Shown: positions 1 to 9,740 of the stretch, piece by piece | How positions within the stretch are numbered: the stretch's first letter is position 1 | Layout of the letters: each line of letters begins with the position of its first letter | Assembly: GCA_003049465.1 (NCBI GenBank) | Contig: PYSS01000019.1 | Coordinates: 1 to 64,000, forward strand | Source: Magnaporthiopsis rhizophila | Taxonomy: Eukaryota; Ascomycota; Sordariomycetes; Magnaporthales; Magnaporthaceae | Length of the DNA: 64,000 bases | Direction of reading: 5' to 3' | The notes under the pieces: generated by a model | The model's database searches: none | Told to the model about the DNA's origin: nothing | Seen by the model: only the letters and a program-made list of their open reading frames with translations | Position numbers and translations under genes: made by a program

Positions 1-299
1 TAATATAAAAATTAATATTAATTTTACCAAACCCAAATAAATTTTTTAAAATTAAAACCGATACGTTGGATTTTGCGATTAAAGCTTAATTTAATTAATA
101 AAATAGTAATAAAAAGCTGTATTTTTGTGCTTTTTTATTATATAAGCTTAATAAACCAAAATTAAATTATCCGATCCATAATAAAAAATTTATGGCTATT
201 ATTTGAGTATTGGAAAAATGAAAAATATATTTGTGCCAAGCAAATTATTAAATTATAATTTATATGGATTATAAAAATTTAGCATATTTTACCACCTGC

Positions 300-1790
300 C
301 AAATGCTAAACAAATAACAAATCCGGTAAAATTAGTTTTTCCAGAATTATAATTTTAGGATTAAATATAAAAAAGGGTCGGAAAACGGCCAAACAAATGC
401 TTTAAACCGCTAACTGGATTATAAAGATAAAATATTATTAAAAATATATATAATTTTAGTATAAAAACCAAATAAATTTTTGGTTTTAGCATAATAGATA
501 TTAGCAAAAATTATACCCCAAAAAGGATAAATTTCGGAAAAAATTTAATAAATTTATAACCGGTTAGCATACGGATATTAAGGAATTATAAAAACCTAAA
601 AAAAATTTTAATAATATTATAGGTTTATAAAAATCCGCACCGAAATATAAAAAATAATTAAAAATTATAAAAGTTATGCAAAAAATAAAACAAATAAATA
701 TAAACCTTACAAATTATTTTAGCTTTTGCTAATATTTAATAAGGCTTAACAAAAAATTATAACAGATTTTGTTATAAAATTACCCAAATTAAAAAAACCC
801 TTTATAAATACCTAATATAATAATATTATGGTAATAATTAACCGATTTACCAAATATATTATATATTTACCGTTTAAAAAAATGCAAAAACCATAAAACT
901 AATTTATACCTTTATTTGAAACGTAATTGCAAAATACGGAATGCCAAAATGCATAATTACGGACCAAAACAAACTGTTTAATAACAAATTTTGGAAATAA
1001 CTTATAATTAATTTAGGCGCAAAACATATTTTTTTTATAACATATTATCCTTAAATGGATAGGCAAATAAAACAAATAAACCAAACCATAAAATAATATT
1101 TATATTATTTTATTAATTATAAATAAAATAACTGGGTATAATTATTTTTATAGCACAATTTGTATATAACAATTTAATATATGAAAATACAAAAATTATA
1201 CCGTTTTACGCAAATTATAAATTTATATTTATGGTGTACAAAAAATCCAGGGCAAAACTATATGCTTTAATAGCAGAAATATAAGTAAAAAACTTACCAA
1301 ACTATATAAAAATTTCCAAATAAAGCTAAAAAAATTGCAACACTGCATATTTAAACAGATTAACAAAAAAAAATCGAAAAACTAACCTTTAAAAAAGGGA
1401 ATAATATTTATCTTTTTCGATATAATATCAAAATAAAATAACCAAATAACAAATTAAATTATAAAAAATTAAAACCGTTCAAAATCCTGAAAAAAGTTTC
1501 CGATATTAATTACAAATTTTAATTATTACCAAATATAAAAAATTATCCGGTTTTTTATATTAATTTGTTTAAACCAGCACCACCGGGGTTTAAAAATAAT
1601 AAATTAATAAAAATTAACCCAAAATAAAAGTATAAAATCGAAAAAATTCTGGATAAAAATATTATTAACAAAACCAAATATTATTTGGTCAAATAAGCAG
1701 GGTACAAAATCGAAAAAAGCATATAAAAAAAACAAACCTAAAAAGTGCGCTAAAAACTTTTAAAAAGTACCGGCAAAAAGCTTTTGATAA
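300..1790 (+). mobile_element. Relic of a chromodomain Ty3/gypsy retrotransposon (pol 3' half)
   Basis: Reading the plus strand through stops and frame changes gives the normal order of a chromovirus pol. At 318-430 is the end of the RNase H domain, read as YNFRIKYKKGSENG then TNALNR. At 830-1260 is the integrase core: INRFTKY, whose catalytic Asp is now Asn, then TDQNKLFNNKFW and DRQIKQINQT. At 1391-1590 is the GPY/F region, read as KPFKILKKVSDINYK and NLFKPAPPG. At 1620-1780 is a chromodomain, read as YKIEKILDKN and TKYYLVK. Stops replace expected Gln and Trp codons, so the element is dead through RIP. Upstream gag, protease and reverse transcriptase lie outside the window or are unreadable. 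Chromodomains of this class are known to target integration to heterochromatin; here that is inference from the family. Confidence 0.8.
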
Positions 1791-1844
1791 AAAATTAACC
1801 CTAATACCAAAATTTAAATTTCGGCTCGAAACACCCGTACCAAA

Positions 1845-2165
1845 ATAATTTACCTGGTTAAAATAAAACCAACAAATTAGGATCAATCCTATGGTCGGCC
1901 CAGCTCGGAAATAATAAAGGAAAATCGGGAACTGGCAGGTCGGGAGGTGCAATAGGGGCTTATATAGCCGCTTTTTTGGCCTTCTCCCGCTCAACTCGTT
2001 CCAGTTCCTTAATACTGCTAATCCTGCAACAAATCGCACAGGTCAACTTTTTACGCCACTGTTTTTTTTATTTGCAAAAGCGCTTAATTTTCGCATTAAT
2101 TAACCGATGCTTTTTTTCTGCGGCCTTCAGCTCTTTTTTTACACAGGCGTGCTGGGTGCTATAAG
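1845..2165 (-). mobile_element. Possible C-terminal tail of a minus-strand DNA transposase relic
   Basis: On the minus strand a charged, coiled-coil-like stretch reads CVKKELKAAEKKHRLINAKI, then one stop, then IKELERVEREKAKKAA, another stop, and a Pro-rich end running to about 1845. Fungal pogo/Fot1 transposases often end in a basic coiled coil followed by a short acidic or Pro-rich tail, and this resembles one. No DDE catalytic segment could be read further upstream (2170-2600), although a 177-codon minus frame is open there. The stops fit RIP. It lies tail to tail with the retrotransposon relic. This could equally be a remnant of another repeat family. Confidence 0.3.
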
Positions 2166-2660
2166 TAAAAAGGTGCTTAAAAAATAGGCCTAAAACATTG
2201 CAACAAAAATATCCAAACCAAATATATCGGTTGCAACGCAAATGGTTGCGCAAAAATATATTATACTGGGCAAAATTATCGGCCTTATAATTGGAACAAA
2301 AAAGTATAATAAAAAGGGATAAAATAATAAAAACCAAAAGGTTATCCCAACGGATAATTAAGGATACCGGCTTATACTTTTGCACCCTGCCGGATATTTT
2401 GTTAAAAAAAAGGGGATAAAAATTGGTAAAAAAGGAAAAATATTTACCATTAACGGAAAAAAAAGCTGCAAATATGGCCAAAAAAATTTGGCCTAGGAAA
2501 AAAAACCTAATATTACAACCATAACAGGCAAAAAACAAAAGGGCTAAAATTAAACCCCAGCGGAATGCCCTTACCCCGCAATTATAAAAGCCAAAAGCCA
2601 AATAATTAAGGCCAAGCTGGCACAGGAAATTATATAACTAGGCACTTACCTAAATACAAA

Positions 2661-2732
2661 TAATATATTTATTATAAATATAACAAATATAGCACAGTAA
2701 TATGTTTGTTATAAATATAACAAATATAGCAC
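2661..2732. repeat. 35-bp tandem duplication
   Basis: Two adjacent copies of a 35-base unit (2661-2695 and 2698-2732) begin TAATAT and end ATAACAAATATAGCAC. They differ at only two positions, both A/G changes of the kind RIP makes. They sit just upstream of the possible LTR end and may be part of LTR-type regulatory sequence. Confidence 0.6.
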
Positions 2733-2734
2733 GG

Positions 2735-2972
2735 GTATAATAAGGAAGTTTTGGATATATAAGGAAGGGTTTTTTATTGTGTTAGTTAAACCTTAACTGA
2801 AGCTTCGGCATTAGTTAACCTAAATTAGCTCCAAAATACCCCTTTGGGCAAATAATAACAGATAACTGTTCTACTGAAACCCCCAAACCTTGTGCAAGGC
2901 AACCTTGCAACCCAGTACTGCTTAATACCGCCCCTAGGTGCCCTATCCTAAGAGCAAAAGGCCTGTGATTGT
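2735..2972. repeat. Possible solo LTR or LTR end
   Basis: The segment is less AT-rich than its surroundings. It contains a TATA-like GGATATATAAGGAAG near 2753 and ends TGTGATTGTAACA, so read on the minus strand it would start TGTTACAATCACA, like many fungal gypsy LTRs. A matching second LTR or a target-site duplication was not found by eye, so the assignment is weak. Confidence 0.25.
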
Positions 2973-3449
2973 AACATTAGGAAAATATGAAATATGCAAA
3001 TTTTTAGGCCGATATCCGGAAATTTGTACCGGAAAAATGCAATGTATAAAATTTGCACGTATTAAAAATATTATTATTATTATAATAAAAAATAATAGGT
3101 ATATTTGCAAATCCTGGGGATAATTTAAATAAAGCCGGAAAATATATATAATATTAATAAAAAGGGCTTATAAAAAGGCAAAACGGGCAATAGGCTTGTT
3201 TTAAGCTTTGCAAAAACCCGGCTTTTGCAAAAAAAAAAGCCCAAAACCTGCATTTGAATTTTTTTTATCAAATATATTTTGGTTATAAAAATTGCCCTTT
3301 TTTTATTTATTATATTTAAAAAGAAACATATACAAAAATAATAATTTCCGAAAAATTTAAGCCCTTTTAAAAGCTGAAAATTTATTATAATAAATAACAA
3401 ATAAATTATTAATAATATTAAAGTTAAATAATTGCAAAAAAAAAATTTT

Positions 3450-4252
3450 CCGGATATTAAATCCTTTACTTTTATATTATTTTTTTAATACTAAATAACC
3501 ATAAATCTTATATAATTAAAAAATTTATTTTTTTTACCTGCAAAATAACATTTATTTATTATATTTGCCTATTTATATTTTTTATATTTTGCAATTTTTG
3601 GATTTATCCATTTTTTGCCCTTTTAAATACGCTTATTACCAAAAATTAGGGTTCCAAATTTTATTTATCTGTTTTATTATAATAAAAAAATATTAATTTT
3701 TAACGGTTTATATTTATATATATACCAAAACTTTTATTCTTTATATAATTGCATTAAAATGGCGGATAACAGGCTTTTAACCATATAATCCGTTTAAATT
3801 ATTTATAAACCGGCTTTTACTTAAAAATTCCAACCAAAACGGCCGGTAATCCGCAATTTAACAATCCGCTAAAAATAATAGGCTAAAAAATATTCAAAAA
3901 TCTTTTTCCGGCTGTTCCAAATTAGCTAAAAAACTTCCAAACAAAACCAAAACCTAGCTCTCCAAATCAGTACTTTCCAAAACCGGACCCTGCAAAATCC
4001 CACAATACAATTTTTTTCCGGAAAGTTCAAAAAGGGTACAAAATGCATAAATTTAAATTGGCTACGGCTCAGCAAAAAATCAGGCAGTTAAAGGCCAAAT
4101 TAAAAGCGCAGCACCCTTATAAAAGGAAAGGGATTATGCCGGACCCGAACCAGACCTTTATAAATATATGCCAAATTGCACAGGCAAAGGGTGAAACTAT
4201 AAAGGTGATGAAAGTGCATCCGAAAAAGCGGAAAAATCTGATCAGGAATTAG
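3450..4252 (+). mobile_element. Relic of a Fot1/pogo-type DDE transposase (C-terminal half)
   Basis: Plus-strand reading at 3485-3650 gives LILNNHKSYI followed by a YICLF segment. This matches the DDE_1 transposase region around the second catalytic Asp, here read as Asn. After a frame change, 3728-3830 reads LKWRITGF, a stop at an expected Trp, then NRLLLKNSN, which is the GLWP-type motif. From 3983 the frame is open again: FFRKVQKGYKMHKFKLAT, then a basic coiled coil, KRKGIMPDPNQTF, and a natural-looking end at 4252. The last 69 codons from ATG 4043 are intact but are only the tail of this transposase, not a separate gene. The element is inactivated by stops and at least one frameshift. Terminal inverted repeats were not identified. 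Confidence 0.65.
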
Positions 4253-4330
4253 TATATTTTTGTATTATGGTTGGTTAAATAAAGGTAGATATTTGCAGTT
4301 AAATATACCGGGGTTGGTGGTGCAATAAGC

Positions 4331-5487
4331 TTTGGCCAGGTGGCCGTCGGGGGGGTGGCCGACAGGGGGTGCACTGACTTAAGCGGCTTGACTTTTTTTT
4401 TTTTTTTTTTTTTTTAACGGGACCTTTTTTTGCACCGACGTGCATTTTGATTTGCGGCCTTTCTCAGGTGTTAAAAATAAAACAATAAAACAGGTTAGTT
4501 TAAACCACGCCCTTAATCATGATGCCGATGTGAAGGAAGGCTTAAGGCTTGCTCGTGTCATGGGTTGTTTTACTGAGTCGCTGAGTGGGTTCGAAGAGAG
4601 GTAGGACCATTATTTTCCAGGCTTTTATGCTTTTCAACGTTGCTACCTCCGAAGCTTCTCACCTGGATTCACCTCACACCTCTATATGGAGCTTAAATCT
4701 TCTTATCAGCGGATAAGAAAGCTTTGCGATGTTTTAAATTGCAGCTGTAGCCGTGCTAGAACCGAATTAAAAATTTCTTTTGCTCCCCTATCTGGCTAAC
4801 CCTGCTAAAGCCTTGCTTCTACCCGAGCTCGCGTTGGACTGGGCCGTGGAGCAGGTATGGTGACATCACCTGCAAGCGGCATTTGACTGGTCTTGACCTA
4901 ATTAGATGTAGTAGGAAGCATCGGCTGCCTAGGATTGTCGGTGTGGCTGAGGTCCACTGGATGTCGCTGGATGTGAAGCGGACAGCACGGCTTCTTGAGA
5001 CCCGGGATAATTGGCGTTCAGGAGCGACCTGGCAGCTGCGACAATCACAGGAAAGCGACCTACGATTCGCAGTATCATGGCTCCATGGCTTGTCGGAAAG
5101 CTTATTGCGGTTTGGCACCTTGGGCAGGTATGCTCGAACATGCATATCTAGCATGTAGTCTAGTCCCAATTTGAAGTAGCTGTATGCCGTCTATCATCAT
5201 CTCGCATCTGATTTTGGAACCAGTTGGTTCCACGTCTGGCCTAGCATTTGCTTAACAGTTCCACCTGACGTCATATCCGATGCCGCCCTGGTCTACTCGT
5301 CGTGCGCGGTCTCTAGAGATCAACGAACTTTAACACGCGCCTGGCGGTATTAATTACGGCTCACCCGCCCGGCTGATGGCGTGGGAGCCCCTTCGCTATA
5401 TGTCTTGCTGAGACAACAACGGTCATCCACAGGCCAACAGGAGAAGATACGAACAGCCCAGAAGCAAAGGCAAGGCCGAACGCAGAA
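4331..5487. other. Transition region, no gene supported
   Basis: This is the boundary between the RIP block and normal sequence. It holds a T-tract at about 4390-4415. From 4820 to 5170 about 115 codons are open on both strands in overlapping frames, without family resemblance, start context or splice signals favouring either. I see no supported gene. Confidence 0.5.
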
Positions 5488-6812
5488 ATGGCATCGGTCG
5501 ACACGGTACTCACCGTCATCTCGGCCATCAAGCGGTAATCGAGCTTTATGAAGACCTCGAGAGCGGCAAGAAGGAGGTGGATGACACAGAGCGGAGCCTC
5601 GGATCGTGTTACGAGGTGTTTAAATCCATCCACGCCACCCTTGAGCTGAACCGGGAGCGGGGCGGCGACCTGGGCGATGTCGGGAAGCAGCTGGGCAAAC
5701 ACATCGACAAGATTGGGGTGCACTGTGATGCGTTTAAGGAGCTGCTTTCAAGCGTGCGAAACCGCACCTCGCCGGATCCCACCAAGTTCAGACATCGCTA
5801 CCTCAAACTTCACGAACTCAACTGGATGGTGTGGAACTGGGGCCCCGCGGGTCGGGCACGGGTTCAGGCCGAGGTCGCCGAGATCCAGAGAGAGCAGACG
5901 TCGATAGACAATCTCCTGCGCGCCATTGGCTTCAGCCGCAGCGAAGCCGCCGCCGTCGACCAGAAGCAGATCATCGACGCGATCAAGGGGATCAGGCGCG
6001 GGCTCAACGAGGACAGGCTGGCTGCCCCCGGTGCCTCCAACGGCCGATCGGGGTCTTCTGGCGGCGGCCACGCGAGGCAGGTGTTCCTCCCGCCGCGGGC
6101 GCTGGACGCGCCACGGCCGCGCAAGGAGAACTGCAGTGTGCTCTTCGTGGACCTCTGGGGCGAAGGGCGCAGCGTCATCTCGCAGGGCATCATGGAGCTG
6201 CTGGCGCACTGGACGCGGGCGTGCGGCAAGCCCTTCCCCGTGGCCGAGTGGGGGTCGGCGGGCTTCTTTGTGCGGGTGCAGGGTGACTGCGTGGGCGAGA
6301 TCCGGTCGATGAGCTACCTGACCAAGAAGTTCGTCTTCGACTTTAGAGACGGCGGCGAGCGCACCGACTCGGTCGCCTGCGACGCCCTGTACGACAACAA
6401 GGCCTTTGGACGCATCCCGCCCGACGTCAAGGCCGCCGCCGAGGCCAGGGTGCGCGCCTACACGTCCCGCGGCATGCGCAAGGGGTTCTGGGACCACTAC
6501 GACTACGTCTGCTGCTTCACATACCGCGAGTACGACAACCTGATGCGCCTCAAGCGCGCCCTTGCCGAGCTGGACGGTCGCGAGGACGAAGGGCCCAACG
6601 CGAGCGGGCCCAACCTCAAGGGCATGATCGTCCACCTCGGGGCCTACATCACCAAGCCGACCGAGCCGCCCAAAGAGATAGTCAAGGCCCTGGACGCCAA
6701 GGACCCGGTCGAGAGAAGGGGCATTTGGAATGCCAAGGCTGCAGAGCTCAAGCGCGCCGTCAGGGGATTCTTGAGCCAGGAGCTGAACTGGGTTCCGCCC
6801 GACCCCAAGTGA
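5488..6812 (+). CDS. LMW-phosphotyrosine-phosphatase-like fungal protein, 5' end disturbed
   Basis: The body is one open frame from about 5535 to the stop at 6812. The first half is helical and charged, like N-terminal regulatory domains of fungal STAND and NLR-like proteins. The second half starts ENCSVLFVDLWGEGRS and continues with WGSAGFFVR, an internal DALYDNKAFG and YDYVCCFTYREYDNLMRLKR. This layout recalls the low-molecular-weight tyrosine phosphatase fold (beta strand plus P-loop, SAG motif, late D-region). The P-loop cysteine expected in the CxxxxCR motif is absent, so catalysis is doubtful. The only good ATG (5488, MASVDTVLTVISAIKR) is in another frame and meets TAA at 5536, where the main frame continues VIELYEDLE. 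No GT-AG intron of workable size joins them, so a one-base indel, an unseen upstream exon or a pseudogene is possible. Family assignment is by pattern only. Confidence 0.5.
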
Positions 6813-7731
6813 GTGATACAGAAAAACGGACCGGTAAAAGACGGATTCTGCGTGTCGGATAAGTGATGGAAGATTCAATGGGATTGCTTCTGCGGTATGT
6901 GAGAATGCGTGATGAATCTGGCCCTTTGTAGAAGCGACTAGGTCTCAAGTCCTGCCGTCATCGTACAGATTCGCCCTAATTTCTGCGGGCGGTGTGCCGC
7001 ATGTAGACAACGACATGGCGCAGCATACGTGTGCGAACCATGGATTGCCGCTGGAAGAGGATTGCACTGGATTGCATAAGAAAAACGCCTCGACTCGCGG
7101 TGTTGTTACGGCGCAGCGGCGCAGATCGACTTACGACTTAAGATTGTGTGTCTGAAAAACAAGAAAGCACATCGCATATTTGCCCTCCTGAATGTGGCAC
7201 GGGTTGTCTTTGCGATCCTTCCAATATGCTGCATACAACCCGGCGTGAACAGGAGAGGCGGAGCAGCATGCTATAGGCGGACTAGACGTCCGCCAAGGGG
7301 TACAGGAAATTTTTCGGTTAGATAGGCAGGGACGACACGAACACGGCTAATCGGCCATTGGGGGCGGGATGTCGGCTGTGTCCGCGCCGTCGTGGGGGCC
7401 GAATGTTGTGAAGCTGGAGCGCTGAACAAATGCTGTGAAACCCCAACCGAAAGGGCTGTGTGCCTTGGGAGCCTTTGTCCTACGTCGGTTGTCAGGCTGG
7501 AGTCTCGGCAGCAATGAGACTCAATATCGCAAGGCGGGTTGTTCACTTGGGGATCAACGGGCTGCTTGGGGTTAAATATCCAGAAGTTTCTCTAGCTGTT
7601 TCCGTAAATATCTACTCGCTGGCATTCAGTCATCCACCAGACGGTCCAAGTTTGGCCGACTGACATCGACGACAGAGGCTTGATCAAGCTTATCGCAATT
7701 TCTTCGATTTTCGTCATCCTTTGACACCAAG
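6813..7731. other. Intergenic, no gene seen
   Basis: No frame with family resemblance or a convincing start is present on either strand. It contains the 3' flank of the phosphatase-like gene and the upstream region of the secreted protein at 7732. Confidence 0.5.
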
Positions 7732-8634
7732 ATGTGTCTCACATCCTCACTTGTCCTCTTGGCGCTCGCCTTCCGCGATGTCGCCTGCACAGCAGCCGAC
7801 AAGAGCCCCCTCGAGGCAGAAGACGAGCGACGCGGGACCCGCCTGAGGGATTTCGTCGACAACTTTATGGACATGCCCGACATCAAGCCTCTGTTTAGAC
7901 AAGAGGACGCGCAGTGCGAGTTCACGAAGCGGCTCAGGGACAGGGCGCTGCTCCAGTACCCAGGCTTCAACGTCGTGGTGTATTCCAACCTCAAGGCGAC
8001 CGACAACGAGCTCGTGAACACGGTCTGCTCCCCGGTCGATGTTCAGCACGCGGTCTGGCCTCAGCAGATGTACAAGCTCTGCGTCTTCCAGTCGGGCCGG
8101 TTCACGCGGGTCGGCGACAACAAATGCGAGAACTGGCAGTGTGGAGGGTGCGCCGTGGAGCTCTACGGATCGACCGTCCAGTTCTGCCGCGTCCAGCCCA
8201 CGACGGCGCTTTCGCGGACCACCACAAGCAAGCCCACAAGCAAGCCGCCGGGAACAACGATCAAGTACGGGGCCGGCAGCAGCAGAAGAAGCACGTCCAG
8301 CACATCCAAGGGGCTGTCCAAAACCAGCTACAAGGTCGCAACCAAGACGCCGACTATCGCGATTAGTAGCAGGCTGAGGGGAACGACCACCACCCAGCAG
8401 CCCACGACGTCTAGCCAGCCTGTGCCCGGCACGACCGCCACGGACACTTCCACTACCACTCCTCCTTCTCCTACTACTACTACTCCTCCCGTTCTACCGC
8501 CCACGTCGGCGGCTGGGGGTGGCAATGCGGGCGCGAGAACCACAGACGTGCCACGCGCTGCAGGCTCGGCGAATGAAGCAGCCATTGTCCGAGCGCTTGC
8601 GGCCATGGGCGTGGTGTTTATGGCGATGGCTTGA
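7732..8634 (+). CDS. Cys-rich secreted protein with Ser/Thr-rich stalk, probable GPI anchor
   Basis: A single exon encodes 300 residues. The ATG has good context (CACCAAGATG). Residues 1-21 form a signal peptide (hydrophobic SSLVLLALAF core, cleavage near CTA). Residues 60-150 form a compact domain with about eight cysteines, including KCENWQCGGCAVEL. Residues 155-270 are Ser/Thr/Pro-rich and likely heavily O-glycosylated. The C-terminus has small residues followed by a short hydrophobic stretch (AAIVRALAAMGVVFMAMA), as in GPI signals. It would therefore sit at the plasma membrane or cell wall. I do not recognise the Cys domain, and no catalytic motif is visible. It could be a cell-wall protein or an effector-like surface protein; the sequence does not decide. 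Confidence 0.75.
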   Translation: MCLTSSLVLLALAFRDVACTAADKSPLEAEDERRGTRLRDFVDNFMDMPDIKPLFRQEDAQCEFTKRLRDRALLQYPGFNVVVYSNLKATDNELVNTVCSPVDVQHAVWPQQMYKLCVFQSGRFTRVGDNKCENWQCGGCAVELYGSTVQFCRVQPTTALSRTTTSKPTSKPPGTTIKYGAGSSRRSTSSTSKGLSKTSYKVATKTPTIAISSRLRGTTTTQQPTTSSQPVPGTTATDTSTTTPPSPTTTTPPVLPPTSAAGGGNAGARTTDVPRAAGSANEAAIVRALAAMGVVFMAMA

Positions 8635-8871
8635 GTGTGCGATGTCTGGTGGTGGAAGGGTAATACAATTCTCGCTTTCATGTAACGCTGGATGGAGCTA
8701 TCACTACATATGGTTCTTCCATTTAGCTACTATTGTAAAATACAGTGACACTTGTTCGGGGTCACTCCTAAACCTTTCCGATTTCTAGCAATTCTCATAC
8801 GCATCCCGTAAAATCGCTGTACATATATCGAGCTACAGCACTATTAGCATTACGTGGCAGTAGATGGTATA
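8635..8871. other. Short intergenic between convergent units
   Basis: Ordinary non-coding sequence separates the secreted-protein gene (+) from the end of the broken HET gene (-). No terminator or repeat stands out. Confidence 0.4.
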
Positions 8872-9740
8872 CTAGTAGATCTTGAAGTGCTCGGCTATCC
8901 GCTCCCGCTCGGCCGGCATCCACCTCGTGACAGCCGCCCCTTCATCTTCCCTGTGGCGGGCGTCGGCGGCGAACAGGTCGCGTATCTGCTGGGACTGCAT
9001 GGACAGGATGCCGATGGCGTCCGACAGGTCGAGCCAGTGGACCATCTGCGAGCCGCACTGCACCACGGCGTATCTTCTGGATGACCCAGCGGCGGGAGAA
9101 CCACTTGGAACGCATCAGGTTGAGCAGCCCCGCCCGGTCGGTGACGTATTCCCCTGGACCAGGCTGTCCTGGGCGTTGTGCTCCAGCAGAATGGTGGGGA
9201 TGAGCCTCATGGCCCGGTCGCTCCGGCCTCCTCTGTCGGCGCAGCTGAGCCACACCAGCATGCGATCCGCCTTGGAGTAGATCTCCCACATGCGGGCAAC
9301 CTAGTGCTGCTCCTCTGCGTCCTTAATATGGTTGATGCACAGGGCGTCGATCCAGAACGCCAGCTCCTCCGTCTTGCACCGCAGCTGCCGCGGAGCACCG
9401 TACAGATAAGACTTGACGTGCAGCCGCCTCCGACCCAGCTGCAGGTTGTTCAGCTCTTCCACGTCCAGGAGATGGACGTAGTCGCCAGAGGACCGGCCGG
9501 TGGGGATTCGGTATGGCTCTTCCTCTTCGACGTAGATAGAGAACTCAGCCTCGCCGTCGCCCCAGTTGTACGAGAGGGCAACAACCTGGTTGGGAATGGC
9601 TCGTAGCAACGCCAGGTTGACATGCCCGGGCTGGGCTTTGACGTCCGCTTCTGGGTCCTAGTTCGGCTTCAAGACGGCCACGCCCATCTGGTCCTCCTCC
9701 AGTTCTTTTGCACTCGTATCAGATCTCCTGGCACCTAGCT
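8872..9740 (-). pseudogene. Broken HET-domain (heterokaryon incompatibility) gene
   Basis: Minus-strand reading gives the HET domain in order: VVALSYNWGDGEAEF, then FWIDALCINHIKDAEEQH, a stop, VARMWEIYSKADRMLVWLS, a frame change, LLNLMRSKWFSRRWVIQ, a short loss, VVQCGSQMVHWLDLSDAIGI, and an end at HFKIY (stop 8872). HET domains trigger cell death after fusion of unlike hyphae. This copy cannot make a full protein. TAG stops lie at 9301-9303, where the family has Gln, and at 9658-9660. One frameshift lies near 9150 and a small deletion near 9090. The lesions are few, so the loss looks recent. Whether the Gln-to-TAG changes are mild RIP leaking from the neighbouring block is inference. Confidence 0.8.

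Larger units (their letters stand above)
1..4330. repeat. AT-rich RIP-mutated transposon block
   Basis: The stretch is strongly AT-rich and changes near 4.3 kb to ordinary GC-rich sequence. Where transposon protein can still be read, stops (TAA, TAG) sit where Gln or Trp codons are expected, and Asp positions read Asn. This is the C-to-T and G-to-A pattern left by repeat-induced point mutation in ascomycetes. No intact gene is present. Separate entries give the recognisable elements. The rest (1-300, 430-830, 2200-2960, 2975-3450) shows only AT-rich sequence with no readable domain. Confidence 0.85.

Noticed and set aside
4819..5169. Overlapping open frames of 91-116 codons on both strands
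   Set aside because: No motif, start context or splice support, and both strands are equally open; likely chance in GC-balanced DNA.
5748..6878. 376-codon minus-strand frame
   Set aside because: Antisense shadow of the phosphatase-like gene; Val/Gly/Arg bias of the complementary codons.
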